The notes: generated by a model not told the origin, from the sequence alone. Counted from the first letter of the stretch, positions 1 to 11,011 are shown. The stretch is 64,000 bases of DNA from Gonocerus acuteangulatus (GCA_946811695.1 OX328125.1:49197998-49261997); one strand, 5' to 3'. Numbers and translations: made by a program.

Positions 1-581
1 GTTTACTCCGGACCCAAATTACTAATATACTCATACTGGTCGTAATTTCTGCTTTATTGTAACGAAACGCGGTATACGTCGTGGGTAACTCATGAGAAAG
101 AAGTGTTGTAAAAATGAGATGAATCGGGGGGTTTACTTTGCAATATATTTCAATAGAAAAGGCAGCCAGACATAGGTTCACAAAGGCGCCGCAAGGAGCG
201 CTAGAGGGACTGTCTCCGGTTCCTGCATTAGATCAAAATACGATAATATGAGGTTTTTTGTATTTATTACGTAGTGTAATAGGTACCATGTGTAAACATA
301 ACTCTGGAAGCAAATTAATAATTTATCAGTTACTCATTACAAAATTAAAAGAGAACTATTCATGTTTTCATTTTAGGATTAGGATTAGGATCAGGGTTTA
401 GTGGCGATTAACATTTTATCATGTTTTTACGCCAGAACCTACATTGTTTTATATGACTAGCATATCCATTTGTTTTCATTTTATTTATGTAGGATATTTT
501 AAGCAAATTGTTCAGGAGAGCAGTCTACACTACCCAAATTCTGAGGAAAGTGCTTAGTTATGCAGCTCCTGCGTGACGGAC
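1..581 (+). mobile_element. Family A1 element, copy a (cut by window start)
   Basis: This closely matches the sequence at 26,060-26,646 and 37,900-38,344, and the reverse of 24,393-24,860. It begins inside the ~140-bp tandem units (GTTTACTCCGGACCC, then CGAAACGCGGTATACGTCG) and ends with the family terminus GCAGCTCCTGCGTGACGGAC. A2 sequence follows directly. No coding frame longer than ~80 codons is shared by the copies, so it looks non-autonomous. The assignment rests on internal repetition within this window. The superfamily is unknown. Confidence 0.75.
376..470. other. 95-bp insertion with TTAGGA repeats, flanked by 13-bp direct repeats
   Basis: Copies c and d of A1 lack this segment. Here TGTTTTCATTTTA occurs at 363-375 and again at 471-483, as expected of a target-site duplication. 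The insert starts with GGATTAGGATTAGGATCAGGG, reading about three TTAGGA-like units, and then turns into unrelated AT-rich sequence. It has no poly-A tail and no inverted ends that I can see. Confidence 0.6.
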
Positions 582-1043
582 TTTTTGTCTTTGATTTTGA
601 TACTTAAAATTATGGGATTCAGTTGAAACATTTTCTGCATGTTTGAATTTGATCAACACTAATATGTTAAAATTTTGGTTACGTTTGGAGCTAAGGAAGG
701 ATTAGAATAAAATATTTTATTAACAGACATGAAATGTTTTGGGAACTTCGTATACATTCCCTAATATCTCGAAGACGGTTAGGAATATTGGTAAACGGAG
801 GGTTACCATGCGAAAGCTTACTAAATGTTCTACAGAAAAGATTCCGAAACAATTTTTGATTAGGCTATGTCAATCGGAGAAATAAGTGCTTAAACTTTGA
901 AGTAATTGATTTCGTTTATTCGAACGGTTCTTTTTGTTTGTTGTTATTCCTTGTTATTTTTTAATTGCTTAAAGTTGGATAATGTATTTGACAATAAAAC
1001 AGATTAATTAAAATAAGAAAAACAATTCATTGTTAAAAATATA

Positions 1044-1160
1044 TCAGGCTGTACCGTATGAAATGTCAGCTTTGGATTTGTCGATTTCCTTCAAATGTCT
1101 TGAAACTGTCGAGGCTCCTACTCCGAGTTCTTTGGCATATTCCCTAGTGTTTATAATTGC
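1044..1160 (-). pseudogene. Helix-turn-helix-like frame in A2 copy 1
   Basis: This is a 38-codon frame with no ATG, containing TREYAKELGVGASTVSRHLK. That resembles the DNA-binding helix-turn-helix of mariner/IS630-type transposases (a tREyAkeLgv-x-STVsRhLK pattern). An in-frame stop lies just upstream and another just downstream. The same frame is present at 50,297-50,428 with a few substitutions. It may be a fossil exon of the transposase that once moved family A. The fold is inferred from the pattern only. Confidence 0.35.
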
Positions 1161-2275
1161 TTATAGTAGTCAAATGTATTTGTCAATAAAACAGGATACG
1201 TATAATTAGAATCAATATTTTGTTTGTTAGAATTCGAAGATGCCGTATGAATATCTAGATTACAGTACTGGTGTTGATTTCGTTCTTTAGAATTATTCTT
1301 GGTATTCCCTATTTTCATCTGTTACCCATAGTTTTTTATTGTTAGTAGGTTTTTCTTATTGATTATAGAATATAAATCTATTTGGCTATAAAACAGGATA
1401 CGTAAAATTAGTGACAATATTTCGGAGATTTCTGAGCGAAATACTTTTAAGATTTTCTACCACCACGAACGGCTTTTTTCCTCTATTTTTATCCACTAGA
1501 TAGGCTTTATTTTGCATATTATTCTATATAAGTTTTATTCAGCAGGGGATTCTGATGAAATGTCGTGTTTTTGCTGTGGATTTTAAATACGATGTATCTA
1601 AGATTGGATAACATTAGCGAGTCTACATAGTTAAGTACCGACGACGGAGGATTACTTCTTGCTATGATTTAGTCTACATATGTATTTTAAGTCCTAAATC
1701 CAAAAAATAAACTTCACAACGGTTAGATACTATGAGCGAATATTATTATATACGGGGTTCAATGCCCGTAGAACACAAGGGGGCCGCAGGAAATTTACCT
1801 GCTGAGAGTTAATCCTCAAGAGCTGTAAATATACCCCAGGTATCTGCCGACACAAATACAAAGCCTAGGTGGAGAGCACCCCAAAAACACAGATCCAAAC
1901 ATAGGTTCATAAAGACTACTTAGTTGTAAACCGATTCATCAATTAGCAATCAATAGTTTTCAACAAAGGTTATATACTAAATATTGATAAAAAGTATTTA
2001 ATTAGAAAAAAAATAATATTCCACAAGACTTGTTTTTGGTCCATTTGTGTCCACTCCATAGACTTAATTAGGTATATTATTCTATTGTAGTTGGGCAACT
2101 AAACTTTGTTTTATTTTGTTAAATAAAGTTTTTTTTTTGACTTGTTATTCGTCAAGACTTTTATTTGTCCTTGTGTATTTACTAGATACGTTTTATTCGC
2201 CATATTATTCTATATAGGCTATATTAGGCAGGGTATTCTACTCAATCTTGTGTACTTCTTCTTGATCCTTCTGTA

Positions 2276-2524
2276 CATGGGCGTATATAAAAACAATTTC
2301 GGGGGGGGCTGAGACCATTTCCAGGGTATGGAATACTTAATATTTAGAGCTTGGAATAGTTTTAGCCAACTAAAACGCTATTACACGTAAAATAAAATAT
2401 GTTTTATGAACTAAGTGATCTTATTTAATTTACTTTTAAGGCTTTTACGAGAAGTTTTTATCATCAATTCAAAATTTCGGAAGGGGCTGCAGCCCCTCAG
2501 CCCCCCCCCTCATATACGCCCATC
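2276..2524 (-). mobile_element. MITE-M copy nested in A2 copy 1
   Basis: A ~249-bp element with inverted ends (CATGGGCGTATATA at the left, TATACGCCCAT at the right) and C/G homopolymer runs just inside both ends. It is flanked by the 8-bp repeat CTTCTGTA at 2,268-2,275 and 2,525-2,532. An 8-bp target duplication fits hAT or P-type transposons. It sits at the same site in A2 copy 2, so it was present before the copies separated. Confidence 0.7.
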
Positions 2525-2708
2525 CTTCTGTATCCTCTAGAAAGGCTTTATTAGGCATATTTTGTATTGATTTATAGAGCTTTGCTTTAGAATGAGAGCC
2601 AGATTCTGTAATTTCCGCTTCTGTGTAAAAGTTAGCTACTGTCGGTGTCCCTGACGCCTTAATATCACTTTTATTCGAGATGTTCGAGAGGATTTTGACA
2701 ATTTTCAC
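2469..2708 (-). other. Conserved open frame of A2 (~61 codons) running into MITE-M
   Basis: The frame begins with GTG rather than ATG. The A2 part contains NISNKSDIKASGTPTVANF and NMPNKAFLEDTE, and the last ~18 codons come from the nested MITE. The A2 part is translated almost identically at 48,774-48,957. A related TVAN segment appears near 56,930. No known family is recognised. It could be an exon remnant, or simply a frame that is open in a recently copied repeat. Confidence 0.25.
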
Positions 2709-2936
2709 GAGATATATAAAAAAAATAAGTTTATTTCTTTTCTAAGCATAACAAATGGCACTAGGGACATGAACGGAACCGCGCTAAGATGCTGCAGTTC
2801 CTGCGAGTCGGACTTTTTTTTCGTACAATCGAATTGTTACCTGATTTGTTTGACTGCCCACTGTCTTTAAAATTCGTCTTTCGAGAGAGATTTTTTACAC
2901 TTTTTTGAAAATTATTTATTTTTTTTTTTTTATAGC

Positions 2937-3230
2937 TGTTGGGGGAGAGGTTAACTTAGTAATAGAAAACTCCTCTAATATGCTGGAGGACCTGAGATCA
3001 AATCTCGGGAGCGTACTTAAGATCTTTCAGTGTCGTCGTTTGAAAGTTGGATTTGAAGTACCAGACCTCGGCCCACCTTGCCTTGAATTAATCTATTAAT
3101 GGGTTCTTCCAAAGGTGGAAATCACTAAACTATCCCCCTAGAGTGTCATATGACCAAGACTAAGATTCCTCTACAGTATCTGTCCCTCTGGGCCTTTGTG
3201 GCCTGTTAAGGGGGTAATTTTTTTGTTTTG
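2937..3230 (+). mobile_element. SINE-1 copy (tRNA-derived), diverged
   Basis: This aligns along its length with 35,888-36,236. The head GGGGGAGAGGTTAACTTAGT corresponds to the tRNA-like A-box region, and GAGATCAAATCTC is a decayed B box. The 3' body (CTAGAGTGTCATATGACC through CTGTCCCTCTGGGCC) matches the other SINE-1 copies. It has no intact reading frame. An RNA polymerase III-transcribed SINE is the natural reading. Confidence 0.65.
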
Positions 3231-3246
3231 AGCTGATCTATTTATA

Positions 3247-3422
3247 ATTGGATTTTTTTTCGGCGCATCAGCAACTGGGCGATTAGTGCCGACATCCAAG
3301 GGACAGCGAGGAATTTTGTCAACGAGCCGTGAGATGAGATAATTCCTGCCACCGGTGGGAATCGAACCCACCATCTCCCGCATGAGAATCTAAGGCGTTA
3401 GCCACTAGACCACGGAGAGACC
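3247..3422 (-). mobile_element. SINE-2 copy (tRNA-Glu-like)
   Basis: On the minus strand it starts with a tRNA-like head: A box GTGGTCTAGTGGCTAACGCC and B box GTGGGTTCGATTCCCAC. The body follows (CAGGAATTATCTCATCTCA, GGATGTCGGCACTAATCGCC) and ends in GCGCCG plus an A-rich tail, seen as the T run at 3,247 on the plus strand. The D-arm wording is like tRNA-Glu. The best copy in the window is at 45,256-45,468. Confidence 0.8.
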
Positions 3423-4125
3423 CTTGGAATTATTATCGGGTTTTCTTTATATCGAGACATAAATATTAAAACTTTTTGTAATTAAAATAGTTTGTGTTCA
3501 AATCGAAAAAGCACTGTTTAATTGCAATTTGAAATTCTCAGCCTTTTGTTTCTTATATTTTTTTTTCTTTGATAAACTGAGTATAACTATATCATTCAAT
3601 GGACATAAACGAACTCCACGTAATAAAGTTTTGTGTTTGTAATACAGATCAGAAGGCGAACCCCCAATCTGGCAAAGTAGGGTTTTACCACAAACCGTTA
3701 ACCTTTCCCAGGGAACAAGGAAAAAACAAACAGAGCTAAATTGCCAACAAAGAAAACGTGTCTTGATATGAGGTTGCTCTAATACCCTCTTCGTGGTCCA
3801 GAAGGATTTCAACACCCAAAATCCAAGGTTCACCCACCGCAACCTTGTACCCAAGTCTATTTCTTGCACGAGTACCTAAAGGTTCGACAACTCTTGATCC
3901 CTTGTAAAGGAATTGGTTTTTTGGGTGTCCATAAACTAGTTCATAATTGTCAATATATAACAATCTATTTTCATAGGGATGTAACATTTTTATGAGTTTC
4001 TTTAGTTCTTTAAAAGTATATGATCAAGTAATGATTAAATAATGGGCTTAAATATTAAAATAACAATAAATAAATAAAGCTAATAGCCATAGCCACGTTG
4101 AACAGAAAGGCTCTTGGGAAGTACT
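3423..4125. other. Unassigned AT-rich DNA with one ATG frame
   Basis: No repeat copy elsewhere in the window was noticed. It holds the 83-codon frame at 3,736-3,987, annotated separately. Nothing else is supported. Confidence 0.3.
3736..3987 (-). CDS. Unrecognised 83-codon open frame
   Basis: The frame starts with a true ATG and ends TAG. It is somewhat less AT-rich than its surroundings and has mixed amino-acid use (for example RNRLGYKVAVGEPWILGVE, then LLDHEEGIRATSYQD), unlike the low-complexity frames nearby. I recognise no family, signal peptide or membrane span. It may be an exon or a decayed gene fragment. Chance is also plausible at this length. Confidence 0.2.
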   Translation of the reverse strand: MLHPYENRLLYIDNYELVYGHPKNQFLYKGSRVVEPLGTRARNRLGYKVAVGEPWILGVEILLDHEEGIRATSYQDTFSLLAI

Positions 4126-4459
4126 CATATTATGAAATATATTACACGGACAACTCCCACAAAAATGAAAACATTGGAAATGCAGTAGTTCAAACCAAAG
4201 AAATATAAATTACCTCCATTCTCATCCATATTCCCAGGCGAACTAGGATCAACAGCTATTGCAGTATACACAGCCATCATTAGTAAGAAATACTTACCTG
4301 TTCTGAATCCATCCCTGCACTACAAAGTATCGGCAATTAAAATAAATCCTTGCTCACATTGAAGAAAAGTCACAATTATCTCACAATTCTGAATACATGG
4401 GGAAAACCGCACATATTTTTTGGGTCCGTGCACACAGATGCAATGAGACAGCGGGCAAA

Positions 4460-4460
<1 letters not shown>
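4126..4460 (+). pseudogene. Possible RNase H remnant of a LINE
   Basis: Frame-shifted translation gives IYYTDNSHKNENIGNAVV, comparable with the LINE RNase H start (xYTDGSKtxxGxGaAvV), then PFSSIFPGELGSTAIAVYTA, comparable with the second-acidic-residue block (FTAELxAIxxAl). Stops and at least two shifts break it. It ends against (TA)n and a Penelope-like end. The match is by motif order only. Confidence 0.4.

Positions 4461-4509
<49 letters not shown>
4461..4509. repeat. (TA)n microsatellite
   Basis: An uninterrupted TA run of ~49 bp between the RNase H remnant and a Penelope-like end fragment. Confidence 0.95.
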
Positions 4510-4511
<2 letters not shown>

Positions 4512-4513
<2 letters not shown>

Positions 4514-4625
4514 TCTTAATATGGGTGGCGAGCTGACCACATGCGGGGATGTAATGGCCTCTGAGGAGGTGGCATAAGGCCACGAAACATGTAGGGCAAA
4601 AATTCAATAAATCGGTAAAACAAAA
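4512..4625 (+). mobile_element. Penelope-like element end fragment (inferred)
   Basis: The fragment centres on CTGAGGAGGTGGCATAAGGC and CACGAAACATGTAGGGC (4,561-4,596). A CTGAnGA, hairpin, GAAAC order is typical of the hammerhead-like motif in terminal repeats of Penelope-like retroelements. A second instance is at 48,247-48,277 on the minus strand. No reverse transcriptase frame is adjacent. Confidence 0.4.
4561..4588 (+). ncRNA. Hammerhead-ribozyme-like core
   Basis: CTGAGGA (4,561-4,567) is followed by one base. A perfect 5-bp stem comes next (GTGGC 4,569-4,573 with GCCAC 4,579-4,583, loop ATAAG), then GAAAC (4,584-4,588). These are the two conserved halves of a hammerhead core around stem II. 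The single extra base before the stem departs from the canonical geometry, and I could not confirm stems I and III. It is probably degenerate. Confidence 0.35.
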
Positions 4626-5612
4626 GAAAAGTAATATTTTTGACCTACGCCGTATACATAAAAAAAAGCGCGTGTAATACTAGTTTACTTGAAAACGTGA
4701 GGATATTTTTGAATTTATTTGAAGAAATATAAATTATTGTTTAACTATTGTATTTTTCATTTAATCTACTGTCTAAACAAATAAATTGACGAAAGACTAT
4801 CATTTTCTAAACTCAAGAAATAAAATTAAGCATTTTCAACCTATTTTATTTTATTTCTCGGCTACTAAGGCGCATTGGACGGAACGCTCGGACACGTAAC
4901 GACTATTTTTCGATTCAGAATCACCAGAAAAAAATGGCCAAATCGGAGTCCCCACCACTGTATAGTCCCCTTGTTACTGAGTCCGAACATTGGAACGTTT
5001 TGGTTTGTAAGTATGATTCAATTTCGAATGGCAAGGAAACTTGTACTTGAGGTTAATTGTTCTCCTGAAGCAAATGCTATCCTTGTAAGAAGGATGCCTC
5101 CCTTCCTATTGCTCGGATATTCGACTCCCACCCCGAACTGCTAGGGGCTAGTGCAAGACGGGGTAGGGATCAGTCGGTGATCGGGTGCTAGAGTGTACGG
5201 TTCGTATTAGCGATGCCGCCCGAGTTGACGCCAACTACACTTCATCACCAGCCTGTCTCTGTACACATCCCTCAGCCTTATACCTCTCACAATAATAATG
5301 TATGTACATACTACATTTTACATGTAAACGTATTATTTTATATTTATTCTGAGCGTATTTTTATTTTAATATTTTACTCTTGAAAATTATGACAAATACA
5401 AATTATGTGCATTGCTTTTTTGGATTCGTTGTAGTTTTTTGTTTTTCATTATTTATTTTGTTTTGTTGAGAACATTTCATGTAAAAAAAAGCCTATAACA
5501 ACGAAAAATGTCTTCTACATTTACCCTGTTCTACTAGGTGTCCAGAGGACCTTAAACCCACCATTTTACACTAAAATATTTAAAATTTCCTCTACACCCC
5601 AAATGTCTAGGT
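4626..5612. other. Unassigned
   Basis: AT-rich, with a less AT-rich patch at about 4,870-5,280 that has short open frames but no recognisable motif and no copy elsewhere in the window. Confidence 0.3.
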
Positions 5613-5655
5613 GGTCCCAGCAGCCCCCCTCCAAATTATTTTCTTTATACGCTAG
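5613..5655 (-). mobile_element. Diverged MITE-M end
   Basis: GTGGTCCCAGCAGCCCCCCT followed by an A/T stretch and TTTATACGC matches the terminal ~43 bp of MITE-M as seen at 49,165-49,212. Its partner end was not found. Confidence 0.4.
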
Positions 5656-8084
5656 TGTGCTGGACGTCTCTCATGCTTCTTTTGATTACCCATGTCTTCA
5701 GCTAGTTTTAACCGAGCACAAAACAACAACATGACCTGCAAGACAAGCCCAACGACAAATAGAATAGGTAATTAAAGTCGCCAGCGAAGCGAATTAAATA
5801 AACAAAAAAAATATTAGGACAAAAATCTCTTATTTATTTCTTTGTTGGATCAATTATAGTTATAGTTCTGGTTAATTGTCATTATTTTTACACGGGAAAG
5901 ATGTTAAAAGACACTTGTCCTAAAGACACTTGTATAAGGACTTTGTGCTGCCAATTTGGTTATTTTGTAATAATGGCTCTTATGTTATCAATATCACTAA
6001 TTATTACAAAATGAAGCTTCATATCTTCATCGAATATGCCTATACTCAGTTGATCTTTATTATAGAAAGAGTAAAACCTATTATTCATTATTAAAACTTT
6101 TAATATATGTATAGCTATTAATAATAGAAATAAATAATATTTTAATACGCTCTGCTGGTTACATTTATGGCATTTGTCATGAGGTTTAATTGAAACAACA
6201 GCCTGAAACTTATAAGGGTGTTCTTGTTGGCAGTGGAGTTACAATTATAGGCAGTAGAAGTAAAAAGTAAACATAATTCAAACAAAAACAATTGAAAATA
6301 AATGTAAAATTCTACTTAATTTACCCAACAATCGATAGCAGTATGATGATATATATATGTATATATTAATTGCTTTAATATGTTTGAGGTATTCCACAAT
6401 TATATAAAAGTGTAGACTACCTTCTGTCAATATCGACAGGTATTTTTTCGAGGCAGTCTGTTATTACACGCCGTGATATCAATGTAACATTTTTGCAATT
6501 TTTACATTTAGGTGGGTCTTATAGTCCCATTTTCCGTCATCCAAACGTGTACCTCCACTCACAACCTTGCAAGGACTTCTTTCATCTCTTCGTGAGCTAG
6601 AAACGCGGGAATTGCTGTACACTTCAGCTGCTTTGTTCATTCCCTTTGCTGTATAAAATTGTTGCAATTATGGTAGAAATGAGATGTTTCTTGTCATTTT
6701 CAGTGATTTGATCTAGCTTAAGTGCCCGTGTTGGTACTTCCACGGATGTCAGTACTGGCGTTCCTTCAACGAGGCAGTAAATTAAGTCTTAAACATTAAC
6801 TGAAAAGCTGTGCCATTAAGGAAAATTTAGTACCGGTATAATAGTTATTCAGTTAGATAAACGATATAACATATCATTTTCAAACTAAATAGGACCCGGC
6901 AAAAATTTATCTTTTAAACATACCTTTTTAGCATGAACACTCTTACAGACATGTCTTCATTCTTTAATTTTTTGCGATAATAGTTATTAAGACAAATTAA
7001 TTAGGAAGGAATGTTTACAAAAAGTAAACTTATTACAGCAAAAATATTTTATTTCAATATCACTCGGACATGAACTAAATAAAATAGTGGATTGGCCAAC
7101 ATAATTTATTCGTTCTAAAGACAGACAAATATAAAAAGAATGGTGACTGTTTCCTCCATACGTCTTTTTAGCGCGGTTCCTCTTTCTAAACTTACGTTCG
7201 CAGGAATTGCTGGTTGGTGGAAAATTGAAGTTCACAATGATAGATCACAGACCAGAAATGTCCACTCTTCTTTTTATTGGCAAACGTTTTCAGGAACTTA
7301 GCCCTATTTTCTAAGTGTCCTTACACAGCCCAACTATACTCAACCTGCCGCCCGCTGGACATTTGAGGTTAGCACATCTTAGCACTTTATTTTAAACCAT
7401 TTTGAATTTCGCGCCCTTTAGAAATATTGAGAATGGGCTGAGCAAATAGTTTTATATAACAATACCGCACCGTAGTGTGACTGCAAAATACATAGAATCC
7501 TGCAAGTTTTTTGAAACATCACGAAATGAGAACAAAAAATTAAAAACATACGCAATGAATAAGTTCATAACTGTTTAATTAAATTTGTAAAAATCGTGAA
7601 AACCTAAGAAATCATTTCCTATTTTTTTTTTTTTTTTGCCGCCATGACTAAGATTTTTTGTGGCCCCTAAGAAAAAAAAAGGTAGATTGCCACTATCCCA
7701 GACTGTCTACGAGCTAGGCTCGGCTGAGTTTGCCAATAAGACGGTCATTGGACATTTTTGGCCTCTTGATTCTCATTGTAATCTTATGTTTCTCAAGTTT
7801 TTTTAAGTTAATCGTTTTAATGTGTTATTAAAACAAATTTTATTACTAAAGAAATATAATAAATACTGATTTAACCATTGAATACAAAATTACTGCCTTC
7901 ACTTTTCGCAAAACATCCTCTGTTGAAATCCGGGCATTGGGCTCACTTGAGGTTTTCTTCCAAGCCTTGAATATGGTGAAATTTAGGCAGACATCCCTCT
8001 TGCAATAAATAATAATAATTATTTAAAATAAATGAATAAAGTAAACTAATATGAACTACGTAACACAACTGGTTGAAGTTTTAT
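5656..8084. other. Unassigned AT-rich DNA
   Basis: No gene is recognised; short frames at 6,479-6,667 and 6,987-7,235 (minus) have no family features. The 18-bp minus-strand string GAGGAACCGCGCTAAAAA at 7,164-7,181 is identical to the A2 terminus at 52,171-52,188. A homopolymer-rich patch lies at 7,622-7,680. Confidence 0.3.
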
Positions 8085-9260
8085 GATGCTGTTTACTTTG
8101 CTTAAGAATCTAATGACAATAATATTATTACATTATTTCTTTTAATAACGAGCCGATAGAAAGCTATAAGTTAACAAGATCTAATTGGGTCGAGAGTTAG
8201 CTGACGAAGAGAAATATGCAAGAAATGTTTCCTCAATATCTAATGATATACTACTAACCGATACAATAATGATCACCAACTAAACCAGACAGCTATAAAC
8301 TAATAGGTACTAATTGGGTCGATAGATAGTTCACTTGAAGAGATATTGTCATCCTTTTTTTCTCATAATTCAATGATATTATACTCAGTGGTCGTAATAT
8401 TCGTATTTTATTCATTTTTATAATTACAAACTCAGCTAGATAGTTATGATATAAAAGGATCTAATTAGGTCATAATATAACTTTCATAACGTATTGTGCA
8501 TGACTTCTATCTTCAATATCAAGTGATAGTAGTGACATTTATTATTTGTAAAGATTATTAATTATTATTTTATTACTTTTTAGCTGTGAAGCCAGAAAGC
8601 TACTGCTTAAAAAGCTCTAAATAGGTCATGGCATAGATCTCAATAAGACATGTTTCATTTTATTTATTCATTTATTATTTGAAATCTGTACAAAATATAA
8701 ACTGTACAACGATCAAGTTAGTTGGCGCAGATATTTGTACATGTTGGCCAAAAAAGGGGGGAAAAATAATAAATAACAAAAAAATGTTTTGAAGAAACCA
8801 ACTATTGTTGGTACATCCTGAGTAAATACGTTTATCACGGCATCACTGTTCAATAAGAAATAAGCATATTTTTTTTTTTCTTTTTCACAACCAAATAGTA
8901 ATAATACTTGTATTTTATTTTTTGTTTTAATAATTTCCAATTTTATCAGACCGTTATGCACTAAAAAGTCCTCATTAGGTAGAATAGATTTCAAGAAGAA
9001 CTATGCATATATTTTTTACTTCAAATACAAAAGATAGCAACTTTTAATGATTACCAACCGCACCACAAAGCTCTAGCATTAACATTTCTGATTGGGTCAA
9101 CAGACGGATGCTCACTATGTTTTCGCCTAAGACCCAATGATAAGTTCAGTAATAATAATATTTACATTTTATTCATTTTTAATAATTACCAACTACTAGG
9201 TCTTCTTGTAAATGTCAAGGAGAAATATCCATCAAATTTTTTCTTCAGTATCTAATGATA
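8085..9260. repeat. Old divergent tandem array, ~115-155 bp units
   Basis: The block TCTAATTGGGTC recurs in diverged form at 8,180, 8,309, 8,460, 8,616, 8,970 and 9,087. Each copy is preceded by an AGCTATnnnnTAAnAnG-like stretch and followed by AAGA...ATGC and TTCAATATCTAATGATA. Spacings are ~129, 151, 156, 354 and 117 bp; the 354 gap holds an inserted stretch around 8,690-8,900. Units are too diverged for a young satellite. No protein frame runs through it. Confidence 0.6.
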
Positions 9261-11005
9261 GTAAATTTACGTTGTGAAAATTGAATGAAATAAGTTTTTC
9301 GTTGTGCCTATGAGGTCCCTGATAGTTCATTTTATCACTGATGGCACATTTTCTCTTCCAAGGATTTGTTTAAACGGATACAATGCTATTTTACTATTTC
9401 TACTAATAGTCTATCGCCACATCTATCCATGCAGATAAATCTGCATATATAACATTGTGATATTAAATTAATGTTTTAATTATAAAAAAAAAAAAAAAAC
9501 AACCAAAAAAAAAGATCAAATAAATAGTAACGTTTGATAAACACAAATATATAAGATTTATCTAGAAGTATCAATTTCTCGTGGTAACTCAGCCGTACAA
9601 ATATACATATAATGTTACCAGCACACTGGAATTACAATACAAATATGTCATAATTCGTTGACCTATATATGTTCGGGTGATTAGCAACCTCGCGACGCGC
9701 CTTCTGCATGGCTAAGTCTTGTCACATAATCAGATACAGCCCCTAAATATTACAACAACCAAAGCAAAAGTGCTGATGTGTTTAATTTTTTTTTTCAATT
9801 AATGAAAAATAATTTTTTTTAGTCTGTCTTCTCCAAAAAAAAAAAAAAAAAAAAAAAAAAAATTCTTAAACTATAGAAACGACGGACTTAAGACATCTTA
9901 GCACGTTTCATTCAACTCTTATAATGCTTAGTGAAAGCCTAGAATATAAATGTTTAATACTTCAATTTAATAGGAAAGACACCGTTTAAAATTTAACCAA
10001 TGCTTTCTCTGAGTTAGCTCTATCGAAATGTACGCCTGAACCATTTTAGCAGGAATTTATTTTCGGATTTCGAATGATCCTCTACCATTTAATACGATTT
10101 TGTTTACGATTTCGAGATTTTAAAAAATTATATGAGAAAACTACAATAATGGTCATATCTATTGACAATTTATTGAACTTTCATAGTTCAATACTTAATA
10201 ACCCAGTAAAAATTGGACTAAAAAAATGTTTTTCTTTTTCTATCAGTAGCGCGAATATTTTTTTAATTTTATTAAAATAAGCGGATAAACACTTTTTATA
10301 CAATTAAGCTTAATAGTGATATTAAATCTGTTATAAAAAATTGACCAATTCTTTAGAAATACCCTTTAATTTTAAAATTGGAATAATTGGTATCAGAAAA
10401 CGTTTAAATATTTTTTAAATATAATCCTGATTTTTTTTAAGCCTCATACCGTAAAATGGGGTCATTAGTACCGTGTGGTGAAATTGTTACAGACATACAA
10501 TGCTTACATATGCTTAAATATTTGTCTGAACGCAGACTAATTTATAGGTATATATATGTCTGTTCGCACTCTTTGGGCAAAGTTCGACCCTTTGGTATGA
10601 GTTAAATGAAAATAGCTTAGCAATATAGGTTTGTATTGTGGTAATGTGACCGTATAATTAATACGGTATCATTGTAAAATAATGACACAAAGTATCCTGC
10701 TTTTGAGATACGTATCGAGGAGAAAGAAATCTGAGGACATTGGTCTCCCCGTGAAGGTCAGAACAATGGATCAGCTGTTTAATGATATCATCGGGTCTAA
10801 AAGCAATGACCTCAAATTATGATCTCAGAAACGAATGTGGATAAATTATTATTTGAACTGACCAACCACAAGTGCTGTAGTACTTTTTCGTATCGTAATA
10901 TTCTTCTTCGAATACGGAATTAATGTATTTGTAATAATATATCCTAATTATAAGACACTTTATATAACAAGAATATAAACGCTTTTGTTGTTGTTTAAAA
11001 TGCAT
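9261..11005. other. Unassigned, very AT-rich
   Basis: Contains A runs at 9,484-9,499 and 9,835-9,862 and low-complexity frames only (for example 10,074-10,280). Nothing recognised. Confidence 0.3.
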
Positions 11006-11011
11006 ATATAA

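Larger units (their letters stand above)
582..2813 (-). mobile_element. Family A2 element, copy 1
   Basis: Read on the minus strand, this is a near-identical copy of 48,669 to ~50,690. It starts GTCCGACTCGCAGGAACTGC (2,813 leftwards), then TTAGCGCGGTTCC (2,787-2,775), and stops at 582 where an A1 terminus abuts it. Inside are a nested MITE, a ~60-codon open frame, several repeats of a TAGATAGGCTTTATT-like motif (about 1,497, 2,062, 2,183 and 2,537) and a short helix-turn-helix-like frame. The (TA)n end and the hairpin end seen in copy 2 are missing here. Confidence 0.75.

Noticed and set aside
375..400. Telomeric array
   Set aside because: Only about three 6-bp TTAGGA-like units inside a mobile element; not a TTAGG tract.
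7164..7181. Complete additional A2 terminus at 7.2 kb
   Set aside because: Only an 18-bp identity to the A2 end; the sequence on either side does not follow A2. Recorded as a curiosity, not as an element.
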